A stretch of 64,000 nucleotides of DNA from Falsigemmobacter intermedius. GTDB lineage: Bacteria > Pseudomonadota > Alphaproteobacteria > Rhodobacterales > Rhodobacteraceae. Of the stretch, positions 26,784-36,532 are shown piece after piece; position 1 is the stretch's first letter, and each line of letters begins with the position of its first letter. Location of the stretch: the NCBI RefSeq assembly GCF_004054105.1, contig NZ_SBLC01000002.1, forward strand, positions 1 through 64,000. The letters are read 5' to 3'. The position numbers were made by a program, and so were the translations under genes. A model generated the notes under the pieces. That model searched no databases. It was given only the letters and a program-made list of their open reading frames with translations, and had not been told where the DNA came from.

Positions 26784-27509
26784 ATGACCTACTGCGTTGG
26801 ACTGCTTTTGAAGGCCGGGATGGTCTTGCTGTCGGACACCCGCACCAATGCGGGGCTCGATAATATTGCCACCTATCGCAAGATGTTCACCTTTGAGGAG
26901 GCGGGCGAGCGGGTGATCACCATTATGACCGCCGGATCGCTTTCGGTCAGCCAGACCACGCTGTCGCGGCTGCGCGATGCGATCCGTGCCACCGATTCCG
27001 ATGGTGAGACCTCAATCATGAAGGCGCCGACCATGCTGAAGGTCGCCGAGATCGTCGGAAATATGCTGGCAAGCGTGCGGATGGATGTGGAAGAAAAGCT
27101 GCATTCCATGCGTCAGAGCGCCTCGGCCAGCATGATCGTCGCCGGGCAGCGCAGGGGCGGTAACCCGCGGATGTTCCTGATCTATCCGGAGGGGAATTTC
27201 ATCGAGGCCACCGATGACACGCCGTTTCTGCAGATCGGTGAGCATAAATACGGCAAGCCGATCCTTGACCGGGTGGTGAATATGGAAACCTCGCTGGAGG
27301 ATGCCCAGAAGGCGGTGCTTTTGTCGATGGATTCGACCCTGCGCTCGAACCTGTCCGTCGGCATGCCGCTCGATCTGCAGGTTATTGCCCGCGATGCGTG
27401 TGAGGTGACCATGAGCCGCCGGATTGAGGCTGGCGATGCCGATTTCCGGGCCATGTCCGAGGCCTGGTCGGTGGCGCTGCGCGACGGATTCCAGCAGATC
27501 TCGCTTTAA
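26784..27509 (+). CDS. Anbu, bacterial proteasome-type peptidase
   Basis: A 241-aa Ntn-hydrolase of the Anbu family, the proteasome-beta-like protein proposed to be ancestral to HslV and the 20S proteasome. I place the start at the ATG at 26784, not the in-frame GTG three bases earlier, because removal of Met then exposes Thr (MTYCVGLLL), the expected nucleophile. The other active-site residues fit: Asp in LLSDTRTNAG (D18 before Met removal) and Lys in YRKMF (K33). Most of the chain matches the family closely. It closes the ATP-grasp, alpha-E, transglutaminase series. Confidence 0.93.
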   Translation: MTYCVGLLLKAGMVLLSDTRTNAGLDNIATYRKMFTFEEAGERVITIMTAGSLSVSQTTLSRLRDAIRATDSDGETSIMKAPTMLKVAEIVGNMLASVRMDVEEKLHSMRQSASASMIVAGQRRGGNPRMFLIYPEGNFIEATDDTPFLQIGEHKYGKPILDRVVNMETSLEDAQKAVLLSMDSTLRSNLSVGMPLDLQVIARDACEVTMSRRIEAGDADFRAMSEAWSVALRDGFQQISL

Positions 27510-27550
27510 AAAGGCTCGCCTGAACGCCGGTTTCGCGCCAGTCTGTTGCG

Positions 27551-28201
27551 ATGAGCGGCAGGCTGGCGTTTTTCTTTGCGCTGATCTTTCCCCAGGGCGC
27601 CCTGCCCTGCGAAACTGCTTTGCTCCTGGCCATGGATGTCTCGGGCTCGGTCGATGCCTCGGAATATCATTTGCAGACTGCGGGGCTGGCGGCGGCGCTG
27701 CGCGACGATGCTTTGCGCGATCTGATGCTGCACCGCCGGGTGGCGGTCAGTGTGATGCAATGGTCCGGCCCGGGCCAGCAGCGCGTCATGATCGACTGGA
27801 CTGCGGCTGAGAGCGCCGCAGCCATCGCAGATCTCGCCACCAAAGCAGCCGCCATGCCCCGCGCCTTTGAAGGGGGTGGCACGGCGATCGGCGAGGCTCT
27901 TTTTGCCGCGGCAGCGCAGATCGAGCGGGCCCCGCCCTGTCGCTATCAGGTGGTCGATGTGTCCGGCGACGGAGATGAGAACGCAGGCTCTCATCTGAGC
28001 CTCGCGCGGCAGAGGCTGGAGCGGAGCGGCGTGCAGATCAACGGCCTTGCGATTGAGCAGATCGGACGGGCGGTCTCGGGCTATTACCGGGCGCGGGTGA
28101 TCACCCGGGACGGATTTGTTGAGACTGCCGCGGGGCATACGGATTTTGCCCGTGCCATGCGGCGCAAGCTTTTGCGCGAACTGACGAAGCCTGCAACCTG
28201 A
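27551..28201 (+). CDS. DUF1194 von Willebrand A-like protein
   Basis: A 216-aa protein of the DUF1194 family. A short hydrophobic N-terminus (MSGRLAFFFALIFPQGALP) looks like a signal peptide. It is followed by a VWA-like domain whose metal-binding site is DVSGSVD (D29, S31, S33) and a later VDVSGDGDENAG. It starts 41 bp after Anbu without a clear ribosome site. The role is unknown; proteins of this type bind partners in the periplasm. Its stop codon lies inside an 11-bp direct repeat. Confidence 0.8.
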   Translation: MSGRLAFFFALIFPQGALPCETALLLAMDVSGSVDASEYHLQTAGLAAALRDDALRDLMLHRRVAVSVMQWSGPGQQRVMIDWTAAESAAAIADLATKAAAMPRAFEGGGTAIGEALFAAAAQIERAPPCRYQVVDVSGDGDENAGSHLSLARQRLERSGVQINGLAIEQIGRAVSGYYRARVITRDGFVETAAGHTDFARAMRRKLLRELTKPAT

Positions 28202-28217
28202 GGGCCGCAACCTGAGG
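28193..28217. repeat. 11-bp direct repeat over the DUF1194 stop codon
   Basis: GCAACCTGAGG occurs at 28193-28203 and again at 28207-28217, a 14-bp period. The TGA stop at 28199-28201 lies within the first copy. It looks like a recent slippage duplication. Confidence 0.7.
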
Positions 28218-28298
28218 CAGGGGCGAAAAATCCCCGCTCCCTCTTCCATCGTCCGGCAAATCCCCTATGCTGTTGAACCGTGACGACATGAGGGATCT

Positions 28299-28775
28299 AT
28301 GGTGCGCAGCATTGAATATGGAAATCTGATGCATCAGGCGATGCGCGGACTGATCCGCCAGGTCCTGACGGATGTGCGCCAGCATGGTCTGCCCGGTGAG
28401 CATCACTTCTTCATCACCTTTGACACCACCCATCCGGATGTGCAGCTCGCAGACTGGCTGCGTGCGCGCTATCCCGATGAGATGACCATCGTCATTCAGC
28501 ACTGGTTTGAGAACCTGGAGGTGGATGAAGAGGGCTTCACCATCACGCTGAACTTCGGCAACCAGCCTGAGCCCATGCGCATTCCCTTTGATGCGCTGCG
28601 CACCTTCGTGGACCCTTCGGTTGAATTTGGCCTGCGCTTTGAAGCGCATGAGGATGAATTCGACGAGGAAGAGGAAAGCGAAGAGGACGGCGATGATGAG
28701 CCGACCCCGCCGCCTGCCGCCCCCTCTCCGGGTGGCGCTGAGGTGGTTCAGCTGAACCGCTTCCGGAAAAACTGA
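28299..28775 (+). CDS. sspB: SspB, ClpXP adaptor (alpha type)
   Basis: A 158-aa adaptor that delivers substrates, such as ssrA-tagged proteins, to the ClpXP protease. The folded domain spans about residues 1-120 (IEYGNLMHQAMRGLIRQVL, GLPGEHHFFITFDT, FGNQPEPMRIPFDAL). A long acidic and proline-rich linker follows (DEFDEEEESEEDGDDEP). The protein ends with EVVQLNRFRKN, which matches the C-terminal XB peptide that docks on the ClpX zinc-binding domain. Confidence 0.93.
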   Translation: MVRSIEYGNLMHQAMRGLIRQVLTDVRQHGLPGEHHFFITFDTTHPDVQLADWLRARYPDEMTIVIQHWFENLEVDEEGFTITLNFGNQPEPMRIPFDALRTFVDPSVEFGLRFEAHEDEFDEEEESEEDGDDEPTPPPAAPSPGGAEVVQLNRFRKN

Positions 28776-28786
28776 GCGTGACAGAG

Positions 28787-28808
28787 GCCCGGGTTTCCCC
28801 CGGGCTTT
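28787..28808 (+). terminator. terminator after sspB
   Basis: GCCCGGG (28787-28793) pairs with CCCGGGC (28799-28805), followed by TTT. It starts 12 bp after the sspB stop codon. Confidence 0.75.
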
Positions 28809-28896
28809 ATGTTAGCGCCGGTATCCCGCCGCATACCAATTGCCATCGCAGCCCCCCGGCGCTATGGCAGTTCCCGAGTATTCGCAGGAGGAACGC

Positions 28897-30291
28897 ATGA
28901 CCGCGACCCGCACCGAAACCGACAGCTTCGGCCCGCTCGAAGTCCCCGCAGACAAATACTGGGGCGCACAGACCCAGCGGTCGATCATTAACTTCCCGAT
29001 CGGCTGGGAACGTCAGCCGGTTCCGGTGATCCGTGCGCTTGGCGTCATCAAGAAAGCCACTGCGCTGGTCAACAAAGCCCAGGGCGATCTGGATGCCACG
29101 CTGGCCGATGCCATTGTGGCGGCTGCTGACGAAGTGATCGCCGGCAAATTCGACGACAACTTCCCGCTGGTCGTCTGGCAGACCGGTTCGGGCACCCAGT
29201 CGAATATGAACGCCAACGAGGTCATCTCGAACCGCGCGATCGAAATTCTGGGCGGCGAAAAAGGCTCGAAAAAGCCGGTTCACCCGAATGACCACGTAAA
29301 CATGGGTCAGTCGTCGAACGACACCTTCCCGACCGCGATGCATGTCGCCATCGGCACCCACACCCGTGACGTGCTGCTGCCGGGTCTTGAGAAGCTTTCG
29401 AAAGCGCTCTGGGCGAAGTCGGAAGAGTTCAAAGACATCATCAAGATCGGCCGCACCCATACTCAGGATGCAACGCCCCTGACCCTTGGTCAGGAGTTCT
29501 CGGGCTATGCGACGCAAGTTGACCGCGGCATCGAGCGCGTGAAACTGGCGCTGCCGCATATCTATGAGCTGGCTCAGGGCGGCACCGCCGTCGGCACCGG
29601 TCTGAACACCCGCGTGGGCTTTGACGCCCGTGTGGCGGCGGAGATCGCGAAAGAGACCGGCCTGCCCTTCATCACCGCGCCCAACAAATTCGAAGCTCTG
29701 GCGGCTCATGACGCCATGGTCTTCTTCTCGGGTGCGCTGAAAACTGTGGCCGGTTCGCTCTTCAAGATCGCCAACGACCTGCGTCTGCTGGGTTCGGGCC
29801 CGCGTTCGGGTCTGGGTGAGCTGATCCTGCCGGAAAACGAGCCGGGCTCGTCGATCATGCCGGGTAAAGTGAACCCGACCCAGGCCGAAGCGCTGACCAT
29901 GGTCTGCGCCCATGTCATGGGCAATGACGCAGCCGTCGGCTTTGCCGGCTCGCAGGGCCACTTTGAGCTGAACGTCTACAACCCGATGATGTCCTACAAC
30001 GTCATCCAGTCGATCCAGCTTCTGGGTGATGCGGCCTCGTCCTTCACCGACAACATGGTTGTGGGCACTCAGGCCAACACCACCCGCATCGAAAAGCTGA
30101 TGAAAGAATCGCTGATGCTGGTGACGGCTCTGGCGCCGACCATCGGTTACGATGCTGCGACCAAAGTGGCCAAGACCGCCCATAAAAACGGCACCACCCT
30201 GCGCGAAGAGGCAATCAACCTCGGCTATGTCGATGGCGAGACCTTTGACCGCGTCGTGCGTCCGGAAGACATGATCAGCCCGAAAGGCTGA
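28897..30291 (+). CDS. fumC: fumarate hydratase class II
   Basis: The iron-independent fumarase of the TCA cycle, 464 aa and cytosolic, converting fumarate to L-malate. The superfamily signature [11 protein letters not shown] is intact. The substrate-site segments [37 protein letters not shown] and [20 protein letters not shown] are also complete. The start at 28897 has a perfect AGGAGG 4 nt upstream; an open frame from 28840 is rejected. Codon use is markedly biased (GGT, TCG, AAC, AAA), as expected for a highly expressed gene. A small DUF4169 gene follows 7 bp downstream. Confidence 0.97.
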   Translation: MTATRTETDSFGPLEVPADKYWGAQTQRSIINFPIGWERQPVPVIRALGVIKKATALVNKAQGDLDATLADAIVAAADEVIAGKFDDNFPLVVWQTGSGTQSNMNANEVISNRAIEILGGEKGSKKPVHPNDHVNMGQSSNDTFPTAMHVAIGTHTRDVLLPGLEKLSKALWAKSEEFKDIIKIGRTHTQDATPLTLGQEFSGYATQVDRGIERVKLALPHIYELAQGGTAVGTGLNTRVGFDARVAAEIAKETGLPFITAPNKFEALAAHDAMVFFSGALKTVAGSLFKIANDLRLLGSGPRSGLGELILPENEPGSSIMPGKVNPTQAEALTMVCAHVMGNDAAVGFAGSQGHFELNVYNPMMSYNVIQSIQLLGDAASSFTDNMVVGTQANTTRIEKLMKESLMLVTALAPTIGYDAATKVAKTAHKNGTTLREEAINLGYVDGETFDRVVRPEDMISPKG

Positions 30292-30298
30292 GATTTCC

Positions 30299-30475
30299 AT
30301 GGCAGAGGTGATCAACCTTCGGCAGTTCAAAAAGCAGGCGGCCCGTCGGGCCGCCCGCGCTGAAGCGGATGCCAATGCCGTGAAATTCGGCCGCACCATG
30401 GCCATGAAAAAACGCGAGGCGGAAGACGCCTCGCGTGCGAAAGCCGCGCTCGACGGCCATAAGCTCGAAGATTAA
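30299..30475 (+). CDS. DUF4169 family small protein
   Basis: A 58-aa protein starting MAEVINLRQFKKQAARRAAR and ending LDGHKLED. This fits the DUF4169 family: a conserved INLRQ start, a very basic, alanine-rich helix and a C-terminal LDGH. The function is unknown. It begins 7 bp after fumC and is likely cotranscribed with it, as in other Rhodobacteraceae. Its last four bases overlap the end of the convergent gene. Confidence 0.82.
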   Translation: MAEVINLRQFKKQAARRAARAEADANAVKFGRTMAMKKREAEDASRAKAALDGHKLED

Positions 30476-31029
30476 GCCACGCCGCTGAAAAACCGCTCTG
30501 CCGGGATGGTCGCGGCCAGCCTGCCCGCCGCGGTCCAGTCGCGCTCCCAGGGCGCGTCAGAGGCGATCAGAACCACACCGTCCCCCGGCCTTTTGTCCAG
30601 CACGGCACGAAGACGCGCCGCGACGCTGCCAAAGCCCTCCATCGGAAGAGGGGCCGTGCCTGCGCCGTCCAGCACATCGCCATTGGCCTGCAGCAGCTGA
30701 TCCGCCGCCATGCTCTGCGCCAGGGCCAGCCGCTCTGCCCCTGTCACCGCCATCAGCCGCGCATGCTCTCGTGCAGGGACGCGCAGCGCCTTTTCCAGCC
30801 GCAGAGCGTTTGAGGAGAACAGAAAGGCAATGATATCGCGCCCCGTGGTCGCCCGCACCCCGGCATAGGTTTTGTAATCGAGCCCGAGATCCTGCGCGCG
30901 CTTCACCCGCATCCGCACAACTTCCACCGGCAGCACCGGCAAAAGCCGCGCCCGCGCCGCCGTCCAGCAGTGCCTGCGCCATTCAAAGCCCGCCATTTCC
31001 GGCCCGCCGTTATGTCCGATCCCCGCCAT
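30472..31029 (-). CDS. conserved hypothetical protein with N-terminal GIGHNGGP
   Basis: A 185-aa protein starting MAGIGHNGGPEM, using the ATG at 31029 rather than an upstream open frame. The body has RHCWTAARARLLPVLPVEVVRMRVKRA, GLDYKTYAGVRATTGRDIIAFLFSSNALR and a C-terminal half resembling a small alpha/beta domain (GVVLIASDAPWERDW). It matches a conserved Rhodobacteraceae family of unknown function. The GIGHNGGP start recurs in unrelated alphaproteobacterial and phage hypothetical proteins, and its meaning is unclear. It is divergent from the ribbon-helix-helix gene. Confidence 0.75.
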   Translation of the reverse strand: MAGIGHNGGPEMAGFEWRRHCWTAARARLLPVLPVEVVRMRVKRAQDLGLDYKTYAGVRATTGRDIIAFLFSSNALRLEKALRVPAREHARLMAVTGAERLALAQSMAADQLLQANGDVLDGAGTAPLPMEGFGSVAARLRAVLDKRPGDGVVLIASDAPWERDWTAAGRLAATIPAERFFSGVA

Positions 31030-31110
31030 GCTGCCGATCCCCGCTGCCCTGTCATTTGCGCCCTTGCCCCGGCACTGCGGGACTGGCACCCATAGACAAA
31101 GGAGAGTGCC

Positions 31111-31356
31111 ATGTCCGACCGCCCTGTCAAACGATCCCTGACGCTTCACGGCCACCGCACCAGCGTTTCGCTGGAAACGCCCTTTTGGGAGGCACTTCAG
31201 GAGATCGCCGCAGAGCGGAAAATCTCACTCGCGAAACTTGCAGCTGAAATTGATGACACACGCGGGACGGGTGCCGGACTGGCCACGGCTTTGCGGATTT
31301 TTATTCTGGAGCACTATCGCGCCCTCGCGGCCCAAGCTGCGGAAAAGGCTGAATAA
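31111..31356 (+). CDS. ribbon-helix-helix domain protein
   Basis: An 81-aa protein of the RHH_4 type. A short strand segment (KRSLTLHGHRTSVSLETPFWEAL) is followed by two helices (EIAAERKISLAKLAAEID, and a C-terminal TALRIFILEHYRAL). Such proteins are predicted DNA-binding regulators that act as dimers. AAAGGAGAG lies just before the start. No toxin partner is adjacent. Target genes are unknown; the divergent GIGHNGGP gene is one candidate. Confidence 0.82.
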   Translation: MSDRPVKRSLTLHGHRTSVSLETPFWEALQEIAAERKISLAKLAAEIDDTRGTGAGLATALRIFILEHYRALAAQAAEKAE

Positions 31357-31510
31357 ACCCGTCTGATTATGTCGCATTTCGGGAACAATGCGCAAAGCCC
31401 GTTCTGCGTTGCAATAATTTCGCCACTGCGTCACAGTAGCAGGATGTAAGGGATGGGTTCCAGGCGGACAAAAGAGCCGCGGGGCAGTGGTGATCGGAGA
31501 GGCAGGTCAC

Positions 31511-32893
31511 ATGAGTTTCAGATTCTCGGGCCCTGCGGGCCTGCTGGGGATTTTGCTGGCTTTTGCCACGCTTGCAGCTCCGGCCGTTGTTAAGGCAGAC
31601 AGCATCCGCGTGATGCGCGGTGCATCCTCCTCGGCGCTTCAGGTGCCGATGAACCGGGCTGTTGTTGTGGAAAGCGACGCCCCTTTTGCCGAACTTTCGA
31701 TCGCCAACCCGGGGATTGCGGATATCTCCACGCTCTCGGATCGCTCGATCTATGTGCTGGGCAAAACGCCCGGACGCACGAGCCTGACGCTTCTGACCGC
31801 CGAGGGACGGCTGATCTCCAATGTTGAGGTCCATGTCACCCCCGATATCGCCGAGTTCAAAGAGCGCCTGCGCCAGATCCTGCCCTCTGAGAAGATCGAA
31901 GTGCGCACCGCCAATGACGGCATCGTGCTCTCGGGCACGGTAACTTCGACCGCGCGGCTCGACCGCGCCCTTGATCTGGCAGAGCGTTACGCACCTGGCC
32001 GGGTGTCCAACCTGATGAACGTCGGCGGCACGCAGCAAGTCATGCTGAAGGTGCGCTTTGCAGAGATGCAGCGCTCGGTCTCAAAATCGCTCTCCGCGCA
32101 GCTGGGGGCCAATGGCACCATCGGCGGCGGCAGCGGCACCACCAGCGTCAATGGCGCGGGCGGAGCGCTTGCAGGCGGCGGCATCGGCACCCTGGGCCTT
32201 GGCTTCACAGCAGGCTCGATGCAGTTCTCGGTGATGCTTGAGGCGCTGGAAAACAAAGGCGTTGTCCGCACCCTGGCAGAGCCGAACCTGACCGCGCTTT
32301 CGGGCCAGCAGGCGAAATTCCTGGCGGGTGGGGAATATCCGATCCCGGTGCGCAATGATGACGGTGTGGACGTTCAGTATAAACCCTTTGGGGTTGAGCT
32401 GAACTTCACGCCCCGCGTCGTCGACGGGGATGTGATCAACCTTGAGATCAACGCGGCTGTCTCCTCGATCGACAGTTCGGTTGCGGTTCAGACCTCCGGG
32501 ATCACCGTCAACGGCTTCAAACGGCGTGAGACCTCAACCACGGTTGAGATGCGGGACGGCGAAAGCTTTGCGATTGCAGGTCTGCTGCAGGATGACTTCC
32601 GCAACCTGAAGGGCCAGGTGCCCTGGCTTGGGGATATCCCGATCCTTGGCGCGCTCTTCCGCTCGGCCGATTACATGCGCCAGCAATCCGAACTGGTCAT
32701 CATCGTCACCCCCCATCTCGTCAGCCCGACGCGTGGCGAGGCGCTGGCCCTGCCCACCGACCGGGTGCGGCTGCCCACCGAGAATGAATTTTTCCTTCAC
32801 GGCAAAAACGTCGGCGGCGTGCGCGCCACCGGGGCTGCCGGAGAGATCGCACGACAGGACTTCAGCTCGCCCTATGGCTATGTGATGGAGTAA
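31511..32893 (+). CDS. cpaC: Tad pilus secretin CpaC/RcpA
   Basis: The outer-membrane secretin through which Flp pili exit. From the ATG at 31511 (GGAGAGGCAGG upstream) it has 460 aa: a signal peptide ending near AVVKA, an N-terminal pilus/secretin domain (VPMNRAVVVESDAPFAELSIANP), a BON-like domain (IVLSGTVTSTARLDRALDLAERYA) and the secretin domain with VPWLGDIPILGALFRS and the final ELVIIVTPHLVSP. It starts the Tad cluster here. In related genomes an flp pilin, cpaA and cpaB normally lie upstream; none is present in this window. Confidence 0.95.
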   Translation: MSFRFSGPAGLLGILLAFATLAAPAVVKADSIRVMRGASSSALQVPMNRAVVVESDAPFAELSIANPGIADISTLSDRSIYVLGKTPGRTSLTLLTAEGRLISNVEVHVTPDIAEFKERLRQILPSEKIEVRTANDGIVLSGTVTSTARLDRALDLAERYAPGRVSNLMNVGGTQQVMLKVRFAEMQRSVSKSLSAQLGANGTIGGGSGTTSVNGAGGALAGGGIGTLGLGFTAGSMQFSVMLEALENKGVVRTLAEPNLTALSGQQAKFLAGGEYPIPVRNDDGVDVQYKPFGVELNFTPRVVDGDVINLEINAAVSSIDSSVAVQTSGITVNGFKRRETSTTVEMRDGESFAIAGLLQDDFRNLKGQVPWLGDIPILGALFRSADYMRQQSELVIIVTPHLVSPTRGEALALPTDRVRLPTENEFFLHGKNVGGVRATGAAGEIARQDFSSPYGYVME

Positions 32894-32897
32894 GGGC

Positions 32898-33530
32898 ATG
32901 ACCGTGAGATCTCTCTCCAAAGCCCTTCCCCTCGTTATGGCTCTCTCACTTGCGGCCTGCGGTCACTCTGAGCTTGGCTCAGAGCTGCCGGCGGCTGACT
33001 TTGGCAATGCGACGATGAACAACGGGCTGATCCAGTCGGGTGAGCTGAACTACGTCATGGCGCTTGGCACCCGCTTTGCCCAGGAAGTGCCGAGCACCAT
33101 CACCTTCGCCTTCAATTCGGCTGAGCTTGACGGCGCGGCACGTGCGGTTCTGGCCCGCCAGGCGCATTGGATCCGGCAGTTCCCCGAGGTGCGCTTCAAG
33201 GTCTACGGCCATACCGATGCGGTCGGGTCGGGCGCTTACAACTATCGGCTGGGCCTGCGCCGGGCTCAGGCTGTGGTCGCCTTCCTGGCCAGCCAGGGCG
33301 TCAGCCGTGAGCGGCTGGAGGCCGTCGTCAGCCACGGCAAAACGCAGCCCGTGATCCCGGTTCCCGGCCCGGAGCGCGCGAATCGCCGCACGGTGACCGA
33401 GGTCACCGGCTTTGTGGCCCGCCACCCGACCGTGCTGAACGGCAAATATGCCGAGGTAATCTTCCGCGATTACGTCCGTTCAGCCGGGGGCGCGACGACG
33501 ACTCCGGCCACCAGTGTTTCCGGTGGATAA
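32898..33530 (+). CDS. OmpA family lipoprotein of the Tad cluster
   Basis: A 210-aa lipoprotein. The lipobox LAAC places the lipidated Cys at residue 21. It is followed by a linker and an OmpA-like peptidoglycan-binding domain (FAFNSAELDGAARAVL, KVYGHTDAVGSGAYNYRLGLRRAQAV, GPERANRRT). In Rhodobacteraceae Tad loci this protein takes the CpaD position and probably anchors the secretin to the cell wall. It begins 4 bp after cpaC. A hairpin follows, so the next genes likely have another promoter. Confidence 0.9.
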   Translation: MTVRSLSKALPLVMALSLAACGHSELGSELPAADFGNATMNNGLIQSGELNYVMALGTRFAQEVPSTITFAFNSAELDGAARAVLARQAHWIRQFPEVRFKVYGHTDAVGSGAYNYRLGLRRAQAVVAFLASQGVSRERLEAVVSHGKTQPVIPVPGPERANRRTVTEVTGFVARHPTVLNGKYAEVIFRDYVRSAGGATTTPATSVSGG

Positions 33531-33572
33531 ACAGTCACCGCCTGAATATGGCCACATTTGACCCTGAAAAGA

Positions 33573-33603
33573 GGCGCGACAGGTCAGTTTGTCGCGCCCC
33601 TTT
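33573..33603 (+). terminator. hairpin between ompA-like gene and cpaE
   Basis: GGCGCGACA (33573-33581) and TGTCGCGCC (33590-33598) form a 9-bp stem, followed by CCTTT. A second, imperfect inverted repeat (CACAG...CTGTG) lies around 33690-33717, just before the next operon. The gap includes an A+T-rich stretch at 33608-33645 that could hold a promoter. Confidence 0.65.
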
Positions 33604-33765
33604 GCGTCTAAAATACCGAACATTTAGGTTTTTTTAGCCAAATTCTCGCCACCATTGCAGGCGAGTTTTGCAACATGAGCAGCGGGACACAGTGAGTCGT
33701 CCCGACACGACTGTGGAGCGGGAGCGGACCCAATCAGCCCCGCCTCAGGTACGAGGACCGATGTG

Positions 33766-35031
33766 ATGGCAAGTGTGGCACAACTTTATCCCGAACCGGC
33801 ACCGATCGTGGCCTGCACTGTCTCACGCAATGTGCAGAATTTTGATCTTCTGATTGAGGATATGGAGGCCGCCTTAGGCGAACGCTGGGGCGATCTGTCC
33901 TTCCGCGAGGCGCTGGCCTTCTTCGATCAGCCCAATGCCGAACATCTCGAATTCGTCGCCCTCGCCGTCGACGGGGAGGATGAGGAGACCTTGTCTGAGA
34001 TCGCCGCCGTGATCACTGCGGCGCAGAAACACGGCATCAAGGTGATCCTCGTGGCCGATCAGGTCGGCCCGGCCGGGCTGCACCAGCTTCTTCGCATGGG
34101 CGCGGAAGATTTCGTGCCCTACCCGTTGCCCGAAGGCGCGCTCGATGAGGCGATTGAACGGATCCGCCGCCCCGCCGCGCCACCCGCCGAACTCGCAGCC
34201 CCTCAGGTTGCGCCCTCTCCCGAAGCTCCGGCGTTTCGCGCCGGGGGCGATCGTGACGGCGTGGTGCTGCCGGTCCATGGCCTTGCAGGCGGCGTGGGGG
34301 GCACCACCTTCGCCGTCAATCTGGCCTGGGAGCTGGCGAACCTGTCGAAAACCAATCCGCCGCGCGTGGCGCTGATTGATCTCGATCTGCAGTTCGGTTC
34401 GGTGGCGACCAGCCTTGATCTGCCGCGCCGCGATCAGATCTTTGACGTGCTCTCGGATGTCTCCTCGATCGACAGCGACAGCTTTGTGCAGTCGATGCTG
34501 ACCTTCAATGACCGGCTGCATGTCTTCACCTCGCCCCCCGATATGCTGCCGCTGGACTTCATCACATCAGAAGATGTGGCAAAGCTCATCACCATGGCGC
34601 GGGCGAATTTCGACTATGTCGTGATCGATCTGCCGAAAACCATCGTGCAATGGACCGAGACGGTGCTGAACCAGGCCCATGTCTATTTCGTGCTGATCGA
34701 ACTCGACATGCGCTCGGCGCAAAATGCGCTGCGCCTGGTGCGCGCGCTGAAGGCCGAAAACCTGCCCTGGGAAAAGCTGCGCTTCGCGCTGAACCGTGCG
34801 CCTGGCTTTACCGATCTTTCGGGCAAATCCCGCGCCCGCCGTCTGGCCGAAAGCCTGGCCATTGATATCGAAATCATGCTGCCCGATGGCACGCGTCAGG
34901 TGACCCAGGCCAATGACCACGGTGTGCCCCTGGCGGTCAGCGCGGCCAAGAACCCGCTGCGCAAAGAAATTCAGAAAATCGCCCGGCAGATCAGCGAAAC
35001 CAACGCGGCTGCCGAAGCCGCCCGCCTCTGA
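33766..35031 (+). CDS. cpaE: CpaE/TadZ pilus localisation ATPase-like protein
   Basis: A ParA/MinD-superfamily protein of 421 aa that places the Tad machine at the cell pole. It has an N-terminal receiver-like (atypical response regulator) domain up to about residue 130, a Pro/Ala linker and the ATPase domain. The P-loop is GLAGGVGGTTFA, in which both lysines of the standard KGGVGKTT are absent. Such deviant Walker A sequences are known in TadZ. The following ALIDLDLQFGSVA and VVIDLPKT segments are normal. The start is the ATG at 33766; the GTG immediately before it is also possible. Confidence 0.92.
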   Translation: MASVAQLYPEPAPIVACTVSRNVQNFDLLIEDMEAALGERWGDLSFREALAFFDQPNAEHLEFVALAVDGEDEETLSEIAAVITAAQKHGIKVILVADQVGPAGLHQLLRMGAEDFVPYPLPEGALDEAIERIRRPAAPPAELAAPQVAPSPEAPAFRAGGDRDGVVLPVHGLAGGVGGTTFAVNLAWELANLSKTNPPRVALIDLDLQFGSVATSLDLPRRDQIFDVLSDVSSIDSDSFVQSMLTFNDRLHVFTSPPDMLPLDFITSEDVAKLITMARANFDYVVIDLPKTIVQWTETVLNQAHVYFVLIELDMRSAQNALRLVRALKAENLPWEKLRFALNRAPGFTDLSGKSRARRLAESLAIDIEIMLPDGTRQVTQANDHGVPLAVSAAKNPLRKEIQKIARQISETNAAAEAARL

Positions 35032-35042
35032 GGGGTCTGCCG

Positions 35043-36518
<1,476 letters not shown>

Positions 36519-36532
36519 GGAGCCTGTAAACA

